A stretch of 64,000 nt of DNA from Microbaculum marinisediminis (GCF_025397915.1 NZ_JALIDZ010000004.1:372001-436000); one strand, 5' to 3'; positions 46,098 to 56,067 are shown, numbered from the stretch's first letter. Program-made: numbers and translations. Notes: generated from the letters alone by a model not told the origin.

Positions 46098-46213
46098 CAG
46101 CCCACGTTGCCGATCCGGGAAACGGGTCCCCTCGCGCCGTTGCTGTCCCACGGGACGGCGCGGGGGAGCGGCGAACCGTCCGATTGTCCGACGGATCTCG
46201 CTTCGCGCAGCCG

Positions 46214-46876
46214 CTACCGCACCATGCCGTGGAAGAAGAAGACGCCGAGGCCGGTCGTGAACACGATCTGGCCGGCGAGCGCATGCATGAGCCAGGCGAA
46301 CAGGAACGAGCCCTTCTCGCGATAGGCCCAGGCGAAGACCACGCCGCCGAACAGGGTCAGGATGACCGCCGGCCAGTTCCAGTAGAACAGGTGGGCAAGC
46401 GAGAACACGCCGGCATTGGCCGCGATCGCCACGTGCCGTCCCGGGAACAGGGCTCCGTACCGGCCGAAGAACAGCGCCCGGAACACGATTTCCTGCGGCA
46501 GCGCCGAGACGAACGGATAGAAGATCAGGATCAGGATCCACAGCCGCTCGTTGTGAAGTGGCAGCATGAACAGCGCGTTGGGTCTCAGCCACAGGACGAG
46601 GGCGAGGGCGACCGCGACCGTCAGCACGACGAAACCCGCCAGGACGGTCCAATCGGTAACGACCGGCCGCGCCAGCAGCGACCGCCACGAGAACCCGATC
46701 GATCGCGACAGCAGGATCACCGCGAGGATCAGCATGCCCGCCAATCCCGTCCAGATCACGCTTGGGGGCAGGCCGAGCGCCATGATCAGGGGCGTGGCCA
46801 CGAAGATGAGACCGAATTCGGCCCACAGGCGCGGAAGAGACGCCGCCGTTGCGGCCGATGATCGGGAAATGCTCAT
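46214..46876 (-). CDS. CPBP-family intramembrane glutamic endopeptidase
   Basis: 220-aa integral membrane protein with about 6-8 helices. The CPBP/ABI motifs are PQEIVFRALFFGRYG (motif 1, here QE rather than EE, then R), FSLAHLFYW (motif 2) and FAWLMHALAGQ (motif 4). Relatives process prenylated or bacteriocin-related substrates or act as scaffolds; the substrate here is unknown. The single-residue change in the EE pair may alter activity. Confidence 0.85.
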   Translation of the reverse strand: MSISRSSAATAASLPRLWAEFGLIFVATPLIMALGLPPSVIWTGLAGMLILAVILLSRSIGFSWRSLLARPVVTDWTVLAGFVVLTVAVALALVLWLRPNALFMLPLHNERLWILILIFYPFVSALPQEIVFRALFFGRYGALFPGRHVAIAANAGVFSLAHLFYWNWPAVILTLFGGVVFAWAYREKGSFLFAWLMHALAGQIVFTTGLGVFFFHGMVR

Positions 46877-47180
46877 GCAGTGCTTCGCGCGCGCGTTTCA
46901 GTGCCTACCGCCGATATGGTGATCGAAACGGACGGCCGTTTCCGACGATTGCCGTGGCGGTGCCGGTCATCCGGATACCGTCGGAGCCTTATTGAAACCG
47001 GAATGCGTCTTTTTCGCGCCTGCCCGCGGGAGGCGAAACGACGAAATCGGGTGGGGACCTGCCCCTGTCTTTGCGGTCGATGCCCTCGCCAGTATTCCCT
47101 AAGGGAATTTCGTTCACTTCTGCCCTCTACATTGGTCTCGGACACGACTCGTTTGTGAGACGCCGGATTGGAGGGATTTG
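46877..47180. other. Intergenic region between the CPBP gene and an exported repeat protein gene
   Basis: 304 bases between two divergently transcribed genes. No coding frame is convincing. It contains the palindrome at 47094-47108 and a G/C hairpin near 47020-47037 (GCCTGCCCGCGGGAGGC). Both genes' promoters should lie here. Confidence 0.6.
47094..47108. promoter_or_regulatory. Perfect 15-bp palindrome upstream of an exported protein gene
   Basis: ATTCCCT-A-AGGGAAT, a perfect 7-1-7 inverted repeat 72 bases before the start at 47181, in position to be an operator. No regulator gene is adjacent. Confidence 0.5.
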
Positions 47181-47846
47181 ATGATGGCAACAGGTTGGAA
47201 AGCAAAGATTTCAGGTACTGCGCTGGCAATGGTCATGGGCGGTGTCGTCCTCTCGTCGACGGCGGCGGCCCAGTCCTTCCCACCTGGCAATCGAACCGCG
47301 ACTAATCTGGACTGCCGCGGCTGCGTGAACGTGCGGGAAATCGGCAAGAAGGCGGTCACGGCCGCCAAGATCCGCAGCGGCGCCGTCGGCACCAACAAGA
47401 TCAAGAAGAACTCCGTCACGTCCGGCCGGATCAAGAACGGAACGATTCGGCCCAAAGACCTGTCGGCATCCGCGAAGCCCGCGGGGATCGCGTTCTCGAG
47501 CGGCGACCAGGACGTGGCGATCGGCGGCGCGCACGCGGTCTACCGGACGGTCACGCTCGATGCACCGGCGGACGGCTACGCCATGGTCAATGCGAGCTGG
47601 GTCATCTACGGGATCAACATCACCGCACGCTGCTCCATCACCACGGGATCGACCGTCGACACCGACCATGAGGTGGTCATCGAGGAGTCGGCGGGCAGCC
47701 TGATCAATCTTTCGGGATCGGCGGTCCGCGCCTATCCGGTCACGGCCGGCGCGAACACGTTCAATCTCGTGTGCTACGCGACCATCGGCACCCCCAACAT
47801 CCGCGACAGCAGCCTGGTCGCGCTATATGCGCCGGCCAGCTACTGA
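47181..47846 (+). CDS. Exported protein with VTSGKIKNGT-like repeats
   Basis: 221-aa exported protein: signal peptide 1-30 (cleavage after TAAA). Residues about 50-95 carry a short-period repeat (KAVTAAKIRSG, AVGTNKIKKN, SVTSGRIKNG, TIRPKDL) of the type common in actinobacterial and surface proteins and predicted to form a narrow beta-helix-like stalk. The C-terminal 120 residues form a beta-rich head with two cysteines (ITARCSI, NLVCYAT). ATG 47181 follows GGAGGG. Function unknown; surface or matrix role possible. Confidence 0.78.
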   Translation: MMATGWKAKISGTALAMVMGGVVLSSTAAAQSFPPGNRTATNLDCRGCVNVREIGKKAVTAAKIRSGAVGTNKIKKNSVTSGRIKNGTIRPKDLSASAKPAGIAFSSGDQDVAIGGAHAVYRTVTLDAPADGYAMVNASWVIYGINITARCSITTGSTVDTDHEVVIEESAGSLINLSGSAVRAYPVTAGANTFNLVCYATIGTPNIRDSSLVALYAPASY

Positions 47847-47978
47847 GCACCGGAACGGGGCCGTATATCGATCTCCAAGGCCGAGTCGAGAGACCCGGTC
47901 TTTTCGCATGGCGATGCGCGCGCCTGTAGACGAGGCGACACTACGCGCGGCGACGTTGGCGAATTGTGTGGGGGGAAG

Positions 47979-48054
47979 TGGTGCCGCCAGGGTGACTCGA
48001 ACACCCGACCTACGCATTACGAATGCGCCGCTCTACCAACTGAGCTATGGCGGC
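47979..48054 (-). tRNA. tRNA-Thr (anticodon CGT)
   Basis: 76 nt with encoded CCA on the minus strand. Acceptor GCCGCCA with TGGCGGC, D arm GCTC-AGTTGGTA-GAGC, anticodon stem GCGCA with TGCGT and loop TTCGTAA (anticodon CGT, reading ACG), T arm CGGGT-GTTCGAGTC-ACCC-type. Confidence 0.95.
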
Positions 48055-48068
48055 CCCGTGCGGCGCAT

Positions 48069-48097
48069 GAATAAGCGTGCCGGCGCGACATTTCAAG
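48069..48097 (-). promoter_or_regulatory. Promoter of the tRNA-Thr gene
   Basis: On the minus strand, CTTGAA (48092-48097) and TTATTC (48069-48074) are 17 bases apart; the tRNA begins 15 bases beyond. It lies between the HemY-like gene end and the tRNA. Confidence 0.6.
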
Positions 48098-48107
48098 CGT
48101 CACGATG

Positions 48108-49883
48108 TCAGAACAGTCCGAAGCGCTTTTTCGGCCTGTCCTCGTCGGGCGGCATCGGACCCGGATCGTCCGGGGCGCGGTCCAGCGCGAAGGGATGCTC
48201 GTCGGCGTCCGGCTCGGCGGAGCGGTCTCCGGCCGTCGCGGCCATTGCCGCCGCGGTCGCCGGTTCGGGGGCGGGCGTGGCCGCCTTTTTCCCGGGTTTT
48301 CTGTCCGTGGCCTCTTCCTTGGCGGTAGTGGGACGCTTTTCGCCGGTCTCCGGGGGTTGCGCTTCCTCGGCTTCCACGGCTGGCGTGGCGGCGGCCGTGG
48401 TTTCTTCCGGTGCCTCCGGTTGCGGCGTCACGTCGATCGGTTCGGCGGTCTCCGGTTGGGCGGTCCCCGGCTGGGCGGCCGCCGGCTCTACGGTCGGGGC
48501 TGTTTCCGGGGACTCTGTATCAGGCGCGCCCGGCTGGGCTTCGATCATTGGCGCCGATTCGGTGGCAGGCTCCGGCTCGGGGGTCTCCAGCGGCGCCGAC
48601 AGGGCCTCGACCGGCACCTTCCATTCGAAGGCGTCGAGGTGGCCGGAGATCGGCGAGACCGGCGCCCAGGTCTCCGAGACATAGCCGTCCGCCGTCCAGG
48701 CGGGATCGCGCGGAGCGCGGACGGCGCGGGCGAGCCATTCGCGCACCTTGCCGGCGTCGCCGGTCTCGCCCTCGGCGATATCGGCCATCAGCAGGCAGAC
48801 GCGCTGGGTCGGCTGCGCGGCGGCGAGCGGCTTCAGCGCGGCGCGCGCCTCGGCCCAGTCGCGGGCGTCGATGGCGGTAACCGCGACGCCGATGCGGCCC
48901 TCGACATTGTTCGGCATCTTGTCGAGCAGCGCCTTGGCGCGCTTCAGCCGGTCGCGGCCGGAATCGCCCGGACGGGCATGGGCGTAGATCGTGGCGAGAT
49001 CGGGATGCGGCGACAGCCGCCAGGTCTTCTCGACGATCCGGGTCGCCTGGCGGGTGTTGCCGGTCGCCGAGGACTGGCGCGCGGCGATGACGGCGGCGGG
49101 CACCAGTTCCGGCGCGAGCTTGTGCGCCTCCAGCGCAAGCGCCAGCGCGCGCTCGGGATCGGCGTCCTCGCGCGCTATCGCCTGGGCGGTGAGCAGAACG
49201 GCGCGCAGCCGCTTGGCCGCCTTCTTGTCGATCAGCCGGTGTTCGGCATTGCGCTCGACCGTCGCCAGCGCGGCTTCCCAGTCGCCCTCGCGGGTCTGGA
49301 TTTCCAGCAGGGCGCCGGCGGCCCAGGCAAGGCCCGGCGCGCGGGCGGCGGCGCGCTCTATGCAGGCGCGCGCGGTCTCCTCGTCGCCGGCCCGCTGGGC
49401 CTCGATATAGAGGCCGCGCAGGCCGAGCAGCTCGGTGTCCGGCCGCTCGGTCATGGTCTCGAACGCCCTGGTCGCGGCCTTGCGGTCGCCCGAAAGCTGG
49501 GCGGCCTGGGCGTCCAGAAGCAGGGCCAGGGGCTCGTCCCTGAGCAGCTTGTGCGCTTCCTTGGAGGCGTGCCGGGCGAGGCGGGCATCGCCGGCGCCGG
49601 CGGCGATCATGCCCCGCGACAGCGCCTTGTAACCGCGCGTCTGCCGACGCCCCTTGAAGAAGCCGGTGACGGCGGAGGGGCCGTGCGCCAGCCAGCGGAC
49701 CAGCGTCCACAGGATCATCAGCGCGACGACGACGGCGATGACGCCGACGGCGGCCACCATGACGCTGGTCTCGATGTGCCAGCCCTGCCAGTCGACGACG
49801 AGATCGCCGGGGCGGTCGGCGAGCCAGGCCGCGCCGAACGCGATCGCACCGACAAGAAGAATATAGAGGGCTACCCGGATCAT
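48108..49883 (-). CDS. HemY N-terminal-domain protein (TPR-containing, heme locus)
   Basis: 591-aa membrane protein. Two N-terminal helices (about 6-24 and 42-66) with the HemY_N motif RPGDLVVDWQGWHIETS between them, then TPR-like helices to about residue 400, then a long Pro/Glu/Ala-rich tail (about 425-590). The name comes from E. coli HemY; it is not protoporphyrinogen oxidase, and its exact biochemical role is unsettled. It follows the Mic60-like gene by 21 bases in the hemC-hemD operon. Confidence 0.9.
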   Translation of the reverse strand: MIRVALYILLVGAIAFGAAWLADRPGDLVVDWQGWHIETSVMVAAVGVIAVVVALMILWTLVRWLAHGPSAVTGFFKGRRQTRGYKALSRGMIAAGAGDARLARHASKEAHKLLRDEPLALLLDAQAAQLSGDRKAATRAFETMTERPDTELLGLRGLYIEAQRAGDEETARACIERAAARAPGLAWAAGALLEIQTREGDWEAALATVERNAEHRLIDKKAAKRLRAVLLTAQAIAREDADPERALALALEAHKLAPELVPAAVIAARQSSATGNTRQATRIVEKTWRLSPHPDLATIYAHARPGDSGRDRLKRAKALLDKMPNNVEGRIGVAVTAIDARDWAEARAALKPLAAAQPTQRVCLLMADIAEGETGDAGKVREWLARAVRAPRDPAWTADGYVSETWAPVSPISGHLDAFEWKVPVEALSAPLETPEPEPATESAPMIEAQPGAPDTESPETAPTVEPAAAQPGTAQPETAEPIDVTPQPEAPEETTAAATPAVEAEEAQPPETGEKRPTTAKEEATDRKPGKKAATPAPEPATAAAMAATAGDRSAEPDADEHPFALDRAPDDPGPMPPDEDRPKKRFGLF

Positions 49884-49904
49884 GCGCGCTCAAGCCTCAT
49901 CGGA

Positions 49905-51632
49905 TCAGTTGCTCGCGGCCGCGCCCGATAGCGAGGCGGTCAGCGCCGACGACAGGTCGGCAAGGGCCGAATTCACCGCGATCCGCGCCTTCAGGGCGTC
50001 CGCCCAATCCTTGGACGCCGCCTTGGCGCTGTCATCCAGCGTGTCCCATTCGCTCGCGGCGGTCTTCAGGTCGCCGGCGTTCAGCGCCGCCTCGATGCGC
50101 GCGACGGTGGCGCCGCGGCCCGATCCCTCGACCTTGCCGGTCGGGCGGACGCGGACGAGCGTGCGGGCGCTGTCCAGCAGCGAGCCGACGATGCCGCTGT
50201 CGTCCGGGCCGCCGTCCGCCGGCGCGCCGGCGGACAGGATGGCGTTGGCGGTGGTCGCGAACTCAGCCTGGAGGGTCGCAAGATCGCCGACGCCGGTCCC
50301 GGCATGGGCGTCGAGAACGGAAAGATCGGCCTTGTCGCCGACGAGCGGGCGCAGCACGTCGAGCTCGGCGGTATAGGGCTTTCCTTCGTCGACGGTGCGC
50401 TCCAGCGCGGTGACGGCCAGCGCGCCGGCGGTGGTGCGGGCCATCTGGCGGGCCTCGCCGGGACCGGCTTCGGCCACGGTTTTCTTGAGCGTGGCGAGCT
50501 TGGCGTCGACGTCGCCGCTCAATTTGCCGAGTTCGCCTTGCAGGGCGGACAGCGTCTTATCGATCTCGTCCAGGCGGCCGGTCGGCTGGGCGGAAACGGT
50601 CTTGCCGAGCGCGGCGACGGTATCGGACATCTCCGTCATCTGCGTATTCAGCGCGGCGATCCGGTCGGACAGGGCCTTCACGGCTGCATCATCGACCGGC
50701 TTGCCGTCCGGCGTCACAACGGCCGGGCGGGCCTCGACGCCGCCGAGCCGCGTCTCGAGATCGGCGAGGCGCTGTTCGATGTCGCCGCCGATTTCGCCGG
50801 TCGCCGAGGCCGCGCCGGTGCCGATGTCGGCGAGCTTGTCCTCGACATAGGTCAGGCGCTCGTCCAGATCCTTGGCGGCCGGGGAGGCCGCCGCACTCTC
50901 GGCCATCGCATCGATCTTGGTTTCGGCGTCGTTCATGCGGCGGACCAGCGAATTGCGCGGATCGGCGCCGATTTCCTTCAGCGAGCTCTCCAGATCGGCG
51001 ATCTTGCCGGCGATGACCTTGGAGTTGTCGCGCTTCGCGGCGCGGGCGATGCTCGTCTCGATGCCGGTCAGCCGGCGGTCCATCTCATTGACGATGTTCG
51101 TCAATTCGGCGTTGCTGGCGCCGGCGCGCGGCAGGATCCGAAGATAATCGAGGCCCAGATAGACGCCGAGCGCCAGGACGGCGCCGACGATGCCGGCGGC
51201 GATGACGCTGGCGCGCCGGGCGGTGGGAAGCGGGGCGGTTCGCGCCGGTTCGGCCTGGTCCGGGGCGGTTTCCTCACTGGAAAACGCGCCTTCCCGCGTC
51301 TCCTCGTCGCCCTCTGCGGGTGCGTCCGGGGGCGCGTCCGGGGGCGTCTCTTCGGTCCCGCTTTCGTCCGCGGCAGCCGTCGTCTCGGGCGTCATCTCGG
51401 GCGTCGTTTCGGTCGGGCCAACGTCGGCGGCCGTCGTCTCTGCCTCCGCCTCCACCGTCGCTTCGGAGGTTTCGTCGCCCGGCGCAGCGGTTTCCTCGGC
51501 GGTTTCCTCGGCGATCTCGCGGGCCTCGCCCTCGATCACCGCCGGGCGCACCGCCCGCCGGCGCCGGTCCGCGCGGTCACCCGTTTCGCCGCGTTCGGTC
51601 TTGTTGCGATCTTGTTTTTCGCCGTTGGTCAT
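49905..51632 (-). CDS. Mitofilin/Mic60-family inner-membrane protein (alphaproteobacterial)
   Basis: 575 aa: an acidic, Thr/Glu/Ala-rich N-terminal cytoplasmic part (1-135), one transmembrane helix at 142-162, a long coiled-coil-rich periplasmic region (about 170-400) and a C-terminal mitofilin-like helical region. This is the architecture of alphaproteobacterial Mic60, the relative of the mitochondrial cristae organiser, which is regularly found beside hemC/hemD/hemY. Expected to shape intracytoplasmic or envelope membranes. Separated from hemD by 109 bases. Confidence 0.85.
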   Translation of the reverse strand: MTNGEKQDRNKTERGETGDRADRRRRAVRPAVIEGEAREIAEETAEETAAPGDETSEATVEAEAETTAADVGPTETTPEMTPETTAAADESGTEETPPDAPPDAPAEGDEETREGAFSSEETAPDQAEPARTAPLPTARRASVIAAGIVGAVLALGVYLGLDYLRILPRAGASNAELTNIVNEMDRRLTGIETSIARAAKRDNSKVIAGKIADLESSLKEIGADPRNSLVRRMNDAETKIDAMAESAAASPAAKDLDERLTYVEDKLADIGTGAASATGEIGGDIEQRLADLETRLGGVEARPAVVTPDGKPVDDAAVKALSDRIAALNTQMTEMSDTVAALGKTVSAQPTGRLDEIDKTLSALQGELGKLSGDVDAKLATLKKTVAEAGPGEARQMARTTAGALAVTALERTVDEGKPYTAELDVLRPLVGDKADLSVLDAHAGTGVGDLATLQAEFATTANAILSAGAPADGGPDDSGIVGSLLDSARTLVRVRPTGKVEGSGRGATVARIEAALNAGDLKTAASEWDTLDDSAKAASKDWADALKARIAVNSALADLSSALTASLSGAAASN

Positions 51633-51741
51633 GATTCCGGTCCCGTCGTTGCGAGCCGACCCGGACGCGCCACCCCGGGCGCTCGGCCTTTGCCGGTTTA
51701 TACACGCTTTGGCTCCGCTGTCGCGAGGCCCAGCGTCCCGG

Positions 51742-52503
51742 TTATCGGATCGATTGCTTTAAGAAACGCTCAAGTGCGGCAATAAGTGCCGATTCGTCGG
51801 GCCGCTCGGCGACGAAAATATGGCCGAAACCGAAAGCGCGGGCCTTCTCGGCGACATTCTCCGATATCACCACGGCGGCAACGCGCGCCAGATAATCGCC
51901 GAGGCCGGCGTTGCGGGCGAGCGCGCCGAAGGTCTCCGCGCTTCTCGGCGAATAGAGCAGGACCGCCGTGATCTCCGCTCCCTCCAGCGCATCGCGCGCG
52001 GCGGCGGGCAGCGCATCGGCGGCAACCGTCTCGTAGACGATGCGCCGCTCGGTCTCATAGCCGGCGGCGGCGAGCTCGCCGGCCAGGTCGCCGGCCACCT
52101 CGCGGCCGCTCAGATGAACCAGACGCCCTTCCCCGGGCCTGATCTCGGCGCGCAGGAGGCGGGCAAGATCGTGGACGTCGCCGGCGGCCGAGCGCACGTC
52201 GGTGAAGCCCGCCTGCCGGGCGGTCTCGGCGGTGTGGTCGCCGACAGCGTAGAGCGGAACGGCCGCAAGCGCCGCCAGCTCGGGCCGGCCGGCGAGCGTG
52301 CGGATGGCGTTGGCGCTGGTGACGATCAGCGCGCGGCAGGTTGCGGGGTCTGCCTTCTCGGGCAGCGCGATTTCGGCGAGCGCGATATCGGGGAGCGGGC
52401 GGATCGCCATGACCGGGGCGGCGATCGCGGCGATGCCGCGTTCGGCCAGACGGGCAACGGTTTTCTCGCTGTCGCCGGCCGGCCGCGTCACCAGAACCGT
52501 CAT
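51742..52503 (-). CDS. hemD: Uroporphyrinogen-III synthase
   Basis: 253-aa enzyme cyclising hydroxymethylbilane to uroporphyrinogen III. The family is divergent; [11 protein letters not shown] at the N-terminus, [28 protein letters not shown] and [12 protein letters not shown] are typical. It begins 10 bases after hemC, which confirms the assignment by context. Part of the hemC-hemD-Mic60-HemY operon. Confidence 0.94.
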   Translation of the reverse strand: MTVLVTRPAGDSEKTVARLAERGIAAIAAPVMAIRPLPDIALAEIALPEKADPATCRALIVTSANAIRTLAGRPELAALAAVPLYAVGDHTAETARQAGFTDVRSAAGDVHDLARLLRAEIRPGEGRLVHLSGREVAGDLAGELAAAGYETERRIVYETVAADALPAAARDALEGAEITAVLLYSPRSAETFGALARNAGLGDYLARVAAVVISENVAEKARAFGFGHIFVAERPDESALIAALERFLKQSIR

Positions 52504-52513
52504 GCCGGAACTC

Positions 52514-53452
52514 TCACGACAGCGCCTTGAGCGCCGCCAGGAACTCCGTACCGGCGCGGGCGACGATATCCTCGCCGGCGGTGCGGCCGATCGCCTCGGC
52601 GTCCCCGGCCGCGCCCGCCGCGATCGCCTCGAATTCCTGCGTGCCGTCGGGGCTGAGGACGAGGCCGCGGAACCGCAGCCGGTCGCCGTCGATCACCGCA
52701 TGGCCGGCGATCGGGGTGCGGCAGGACCCGTCGAGGACGGCGAGGAAGGCCCGCTCGCAGGTCAGCGCCGCCGCCGTCGGGGCGTGGTCGATCGCGGCGA
52801 TAAGCGGAATGACGCGGGCGTCGTCGGCGCGCGTCTCCACCGTGATCGCGCCCTGGCCGAGCGCCGGCGGGAAGTCGTCGAGGCCGAGCACGCCGGTCGC
52901 CTCGTGCTCGGCGCCGAGGCGCTTCAGCCCGGCGAGCGCCAGCAGCGTTGCCTGCACCTCGCCTTCCTCGAGCTTGCGCAGCCTGGTCTGCACGTTGCCG
53001 CGGAAGGTGACGACCTTCAGGTCCGGGCGCAGGCGGCGCACCAGCGCCTGGCGGCGCAGCGAGGCGGTGCCGACCACGGCGCCGGCGTCCAGCTCGGCGA
53101 GCGATCCGGCGACGCGGCTCAGGAACGCGTCGCGCACATCCTCGCGCTCGAGATAGGCTGTCAGCACCAGCCCGTCGGGCAGCACCGTCGGCATGTCCTT
53201 GGCCGAATGCACGGCGATATCGGCGCGGCCGTCGAGCAGCGCCTCCTCGAGCTCCTTGGTGAAAAGGCCCTTGCCGCCGGCCTCGGCGAGCGCGCGATCC
53301 TGGATCCGGTCGCCACTGGTCTGGAACACGACGACCTCGGTCATCTCCTCGGGCAGGCCGTGGGCGGACCGCAGCCGGGCGGCGACTTCTTCGGCCTGGG
53401 CGCGGGCCAGCGGGCTGCCGCGCGTGGCGATACGAATGGGCGTGTCGGACAA
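52514..53452 (-). CDS. hemC: Porphobilinogen deaminase (hydroxymethylbilane synthase)
   Basis: 312-aa cytoplasmic enzyme polymerising four porphobilinogens. The dipyrromethane cofactor cysteine is C244 in [12 protein letters not shown]; catalytic aspartate lies in VHSAKDMP (D86); [12 protein letters not shown] and [18 protein letters not shown] are substrate-binding motifs. Length typical. It is the first gene of the heme operon and is divergent from tsaD by 60 bases. Confidence 0.97.
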   Translation of the reverse strand: MSDTPIRIATRGSPLARAQAEEVAARLRSAHGLPEEMTEVVVFQTSGDRIQDRALAEAGGKGLFTKELEEALLDGRADIAVHSAKDMPTVLPDGLVLTAYLEREDVRDAFLSRVAGSLAELDAGAVVGTASLRRQALVRRLRPDLKVVTFRGNVQTRLRKLEEGEVQATLLALAGLKRLGAEHEATGVLGLDDFPPALGQGAITVETRADDARVIPLIAAIDHAPTAAALTCERAFLAVLDGSCRTPIAGHAVIDGDRLRFRGLVLSPDGTQEFEAIAAGAAGDAEAIGRTAGEDIVARAGTEFLAALKALS

Positions 53453-53512
53453 GTCTGGCTCTTACGGGTGACAGTCGGGGTCGGCGGCGACTATAGAGAC
53501 GGGCGAAGTGGA

Positions 53513-54604
53513 ATGAAATCCGCCAATCGACCGGAACCAGAGATGCGCGTCCTCGGTATTGAAACGAGTTGCGACGAAACCGCCGCGGCGGTCGTCGCCC
53601 GCACGGGCGACGGCGACGGCTTTTCGGGCCGCATCCTGTCGAACGTGGTCCTGAGCCAGCTTGCCGAGCATACGCCCTATGGCGGCGTCGTGCCGGAAAT
53701 CGCCGCGCGCGCCCATGTGGAGACGTTGGACGGCCTGATCGCGCAGGCGCTGGCTGAAGCCGGCTGCGGTCTCGACGACCTCGACGGCATCGCGGCGACG
53801 GCCGGGCCGGGTCTGATCGGCGGGCTGCTGGTTGGGCTGATGACCGGCAAGGCGATCGCGGCGGCGGCGAACAAGCCCTTCGTGGCGGTCAACCATCTGG
53901 AGGCCCACGCCCTGACCGCGCGGCTGACCGACGGCCTTGCCTTTCCCTATCTGTTGCTGCTCGTCACCGGCGGCCACACCCAGATCGTCAAGGTCGAGGA
54001 TGTCGGCCGCTACCGGCGCTGGGGTACGACGGTCGACGACGCCGCCGGCGAGGCCTTCGACAAGGTCGCCAAGATGCTGGGCCTCGGCTGGCCGGGCGGG
54101 CCGGCGGTCGAGGCGCAGGCGCTGAAGGGCGATGCCGCGCGGTTCGCCTTCCCCCGGCCGATGACCGGCCGGGCGGGCTGCGACTTCTCGTTTTCCGGGC
54201 TGAAGACGGCGGTCCGGATCGAGGCGCAGCGGATCGCGCCGCTGTCGGAAACCGACGTCGCCGACCTGTGCGCCGCGTTCCAGGCGGCGGTCGTCGACAG
54301 CCTCGCCGACCGCACCGGGAATGCGCTTTTGCGGTTTACCGAGGAGACCGGCGCCGCGCCGGTGCTGGTGGTGGCCGGCGGCGTCGCCGCCAACCAGGCC
54401 GTGCGGGCGCGGCTCGAGGCGCTTGCTGCCGCGCACGGGGCAACGCACGGGGCCGGGCTGGTGGCGCCGCCCCTGAAGCTGTGCGGCGACAATGCCGCCA
54501 TGGTCGCCTGGGCCGGCTGCGAGCGGCTGGCGCGCGGAGCGACCGACACGCTCGACGCGCCTGCCCGGGCGCGCTGGAGCCTGGAAGACGTGGAGGCGGC
54601 ATGA
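53513..54604 (+). CDS. tsaD: tRNA N6-adenosine threonylcarbamoyltransferase
   Basis: 363-aa enzyme transferring the threonylcarbamoyl group to A37 of ANN-decoding tRNAs (with TsaB and TsaE). IETSCDETA at the N-terminus, metal-binding H128 and H132 in [34 protein letters not shown] and [12 protein letters not shown] are signatures. ATG 53513 is chosen; ATG 53543 would remove ten non-conserved residues and is also possible. Stop overlaps the gpsA start. Confidence 0.97.
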   Translation: MKSANRPEPEMRVLGIETSCDETAAAVVARTGDGDGFSGRILSNVVLSQLAEHTPYGGVVPEIAARAHVETLDGLIAQALAEAGCGLDDLDGIAATAGPGLIGGLLVGLMTGKAIAAAANKPFVAVNHLEAHALTARLTDGLAFPYLLLLVTGGHTQIVKVEDVGRYRRWGTTVDDAAGEAFDKVAKMLGLGWPGGPAVEAQALKGDAARFAFPRPMTGRAGCDFSFSGLKTAVRIEAQRIAPLSETDVADLCAAFQAAVVDSLADRTGNALLRFTEETGAAPVLVVAGGVAANQAVRARLEALAAAHGATHGAGLVAPPLKLCGDNAAMVAWAGCERLARGATDTLDAPARARWSLEDVEAA

Positions 54605-55599
54605 GCGCTGTCGGAACGGTCGGGGTCATCGGTGGCGGCGCCTGGGGAACGGCGCTCGCCAGCGTCGCGGCGCGGGCCGGACGCCCGGTCCGCCTCTGGG
54701 CGCGCGACGTCAAGACCGTCGAGGACATCAACCGGCACCACGAGAACCGGATGCGGCTGCCCGGCGTCGCGCTCGACGCGGGGATCGTCGCGACCCGGTC
54801 GCTCGAGGAGACCTGCGCCGCCGACGTGCTGATCCTGGCGGTGCCGGCCCAGGCGGTGCGCGGCGTGGCGCAGGAGATGGCCGGCGTGCTGCCGGCCGGC
54901 CGCCCCGTCGTCATCGCCGCCAAGGGCATCGAGCGCGGCACAGAGGCCTTCATGTCCGACGTCGTCGCCGAGGCGCTGCCCCAGGCGGTGCCGGCGGTGC
55001 TGTCGGGGCCGAGCTTCGCCGACGACGTGGCGCACGGCCTGCCGACCGCGGTGACGCTTGCCTGCGCCGACGAGGCGGTCGGCAGGACGCTGGTCGAGGC
55101 GATCGGCTACAGCGCCTTCCGCCCCTACCGGTCGAGCGACCTGACCGGCGTCCAGGTCGGCGGGGCGGTGAAGAACGTTCTCGCGATCGCCTGCGGCGTC
55201 GTCGTCGGCAAGGCGCTGGGGGCGAGCGCGCACGCGGCGCTGGTGGCGCGCGGCTTCGCCGAGCTGACGCGGTTCGGCCGTGCGCTTGGGGCGCGGCCCG
55301 AGACCCTGTCCGGCCTGTCGGGCCTCGGCGACCTGGTGCTGACGGCGACCAGCCCGCAATCGCGCAACTATTCCTTCGGCGTCTCCCTGGGACGGGGCGA
55401 CACGGTCGACACCATCCTCGGCGGCCGCAAGGCGGTCACCGAAGGCGTGTGGACGGCACCGGCGGTCGTCGACCGGGCGGCGAAGCTGGACGTCGAGATG
55501 CCGATCTGCGCGGCGGTCGCCGCCGTCGTCGCCGGACGCGCCAGCGTCGATACGGCGATAGAGGCGCTGCTGTCGCGTCCGTTCCGCGAGGAACACTGA
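54601..55599 (+). CDS. gpsA: NAD(P)H-dependent glycerol-3-phosphate dehydrogenase
   Basis: 332-aa enzyme making sn-glycerol-3-phosphate for phospholipids. The dinucleotide motif [10 protein letters not shown] lies near residues 11-20, the catalytic-lysine region is [17 protein letters not shown], and [14 protein letters not shown] is typical. The ATG overlaps the tsaD stop (ATGA), a common alphaproteobacterial pairing. Confidence 0.97.
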   Translation: MSAVGTVGVIGGGAWGTALASVAARAGRPVRLWARDVKTVEDINRHHENRMRLPGVALDAGIVATRSLEETCAADVLILAVPAQAVRGVAQEMAGVLPAGRPVVIAAKGIERGTEAFMSDVVAEALPQAVPAVLSGPSFADDVAHGLPTAVTLACADEAVGRTLVEAIGYSAFRPYRSSDLTGVQVGGAVKNVLAIACGVVVGKALGASAHAALVARGFAELTRFGRALGARPETLSGLSGLGDLVLTATSPQSRNYSFGVSLGRGDTVDTILGGRKAVTEGVWTAPAVVDRAAKLDVEMPICAAVAAVVAGRASVDTAIEALLSRPFREEH

Positions 55600-55650
55600 C
55601 GGCGCCGGAGGCAACCCGGTTCGACCAAACGAAACAAACGGAGAGGCGGC

Positions 55651-56067
55651 ATGGCCTATTGGCTGTTCAAGTCGGAGCCCAACACCTGGTCCTGGGACGA
55701 TCAGGTGAAGAAGGGCAAGAAGGGCGAGGAGTGGGACGGGGTGCGCAACTATCAGGCGCGCAACACCATGCGCGCCATGAAGAAGGGCGACCTCGGCTTC
55801 TTCTACCACTCGGTGAACGAGAAGCGGATCGTCGGCATCGTCGAGGTGGTCGTCGAGGCGCATCCCGATTCGACCGACGGCTCGGGCACCTGGGAGTGCG
55901 TCGACATCGCCGCCGTGGAGGCGGTGCCGAACCCGGTGACGCTGGACGCCATCAAGGCCGAACCGACGCTGGCCGAGATGGTGCTGGTCAACAATTCGCG
56001 GCTGTCGGTGCAGCCGGTCACGGCGCAGGAATGGAAGATCATCCGCAAGATGGGCGGCCTGACGTGA
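55651..56067 (+). CDS. EVE-domain protein (thymocyte nuclear protein 1-like)
   Basis: 138-aa single EVE domain, a PUA-like fold that recognises modified nucleic-acid bases. WLFKSEPNTWSWDDQV, WDGVRNYQARNTMRAMKKGDLGFFYHS (two segments) and LVNNSRLSVQPVTAQEW are diagnostic. It sits between gpsA and a methyltransferase, with a GTGA overlap to the latter. Ligand not known. Confidence 0.92.
   Translation: MAYWLFKSEPNTWSWDDQVKKGKKGEEWDGVRNYQARNTMRAMKKGDLGFFYHSVNEKRIVGIVEVVVEAHPDSTDGSGTWECVDIAAVEAVPNPVTLDAIKAEPTLAEMVLVNNSRLSVQPVTAQEWKIIRKMGGLT

Noticed and set aside
48088-48098. Partial match to the shared dyad (TTTCAAGCGT) near tRNA-Thr
   Set aside because: Only the left half matches and it coincides with the tRNA-Thr promoter -35 element; likely chance.
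48105-49931. 608-codon Gly/Arg-rich open frame on the plus strand
   Set aside because: It is antisense to the HemY-like gene; the repeats reflect the Pro/Glu tail read backwards.
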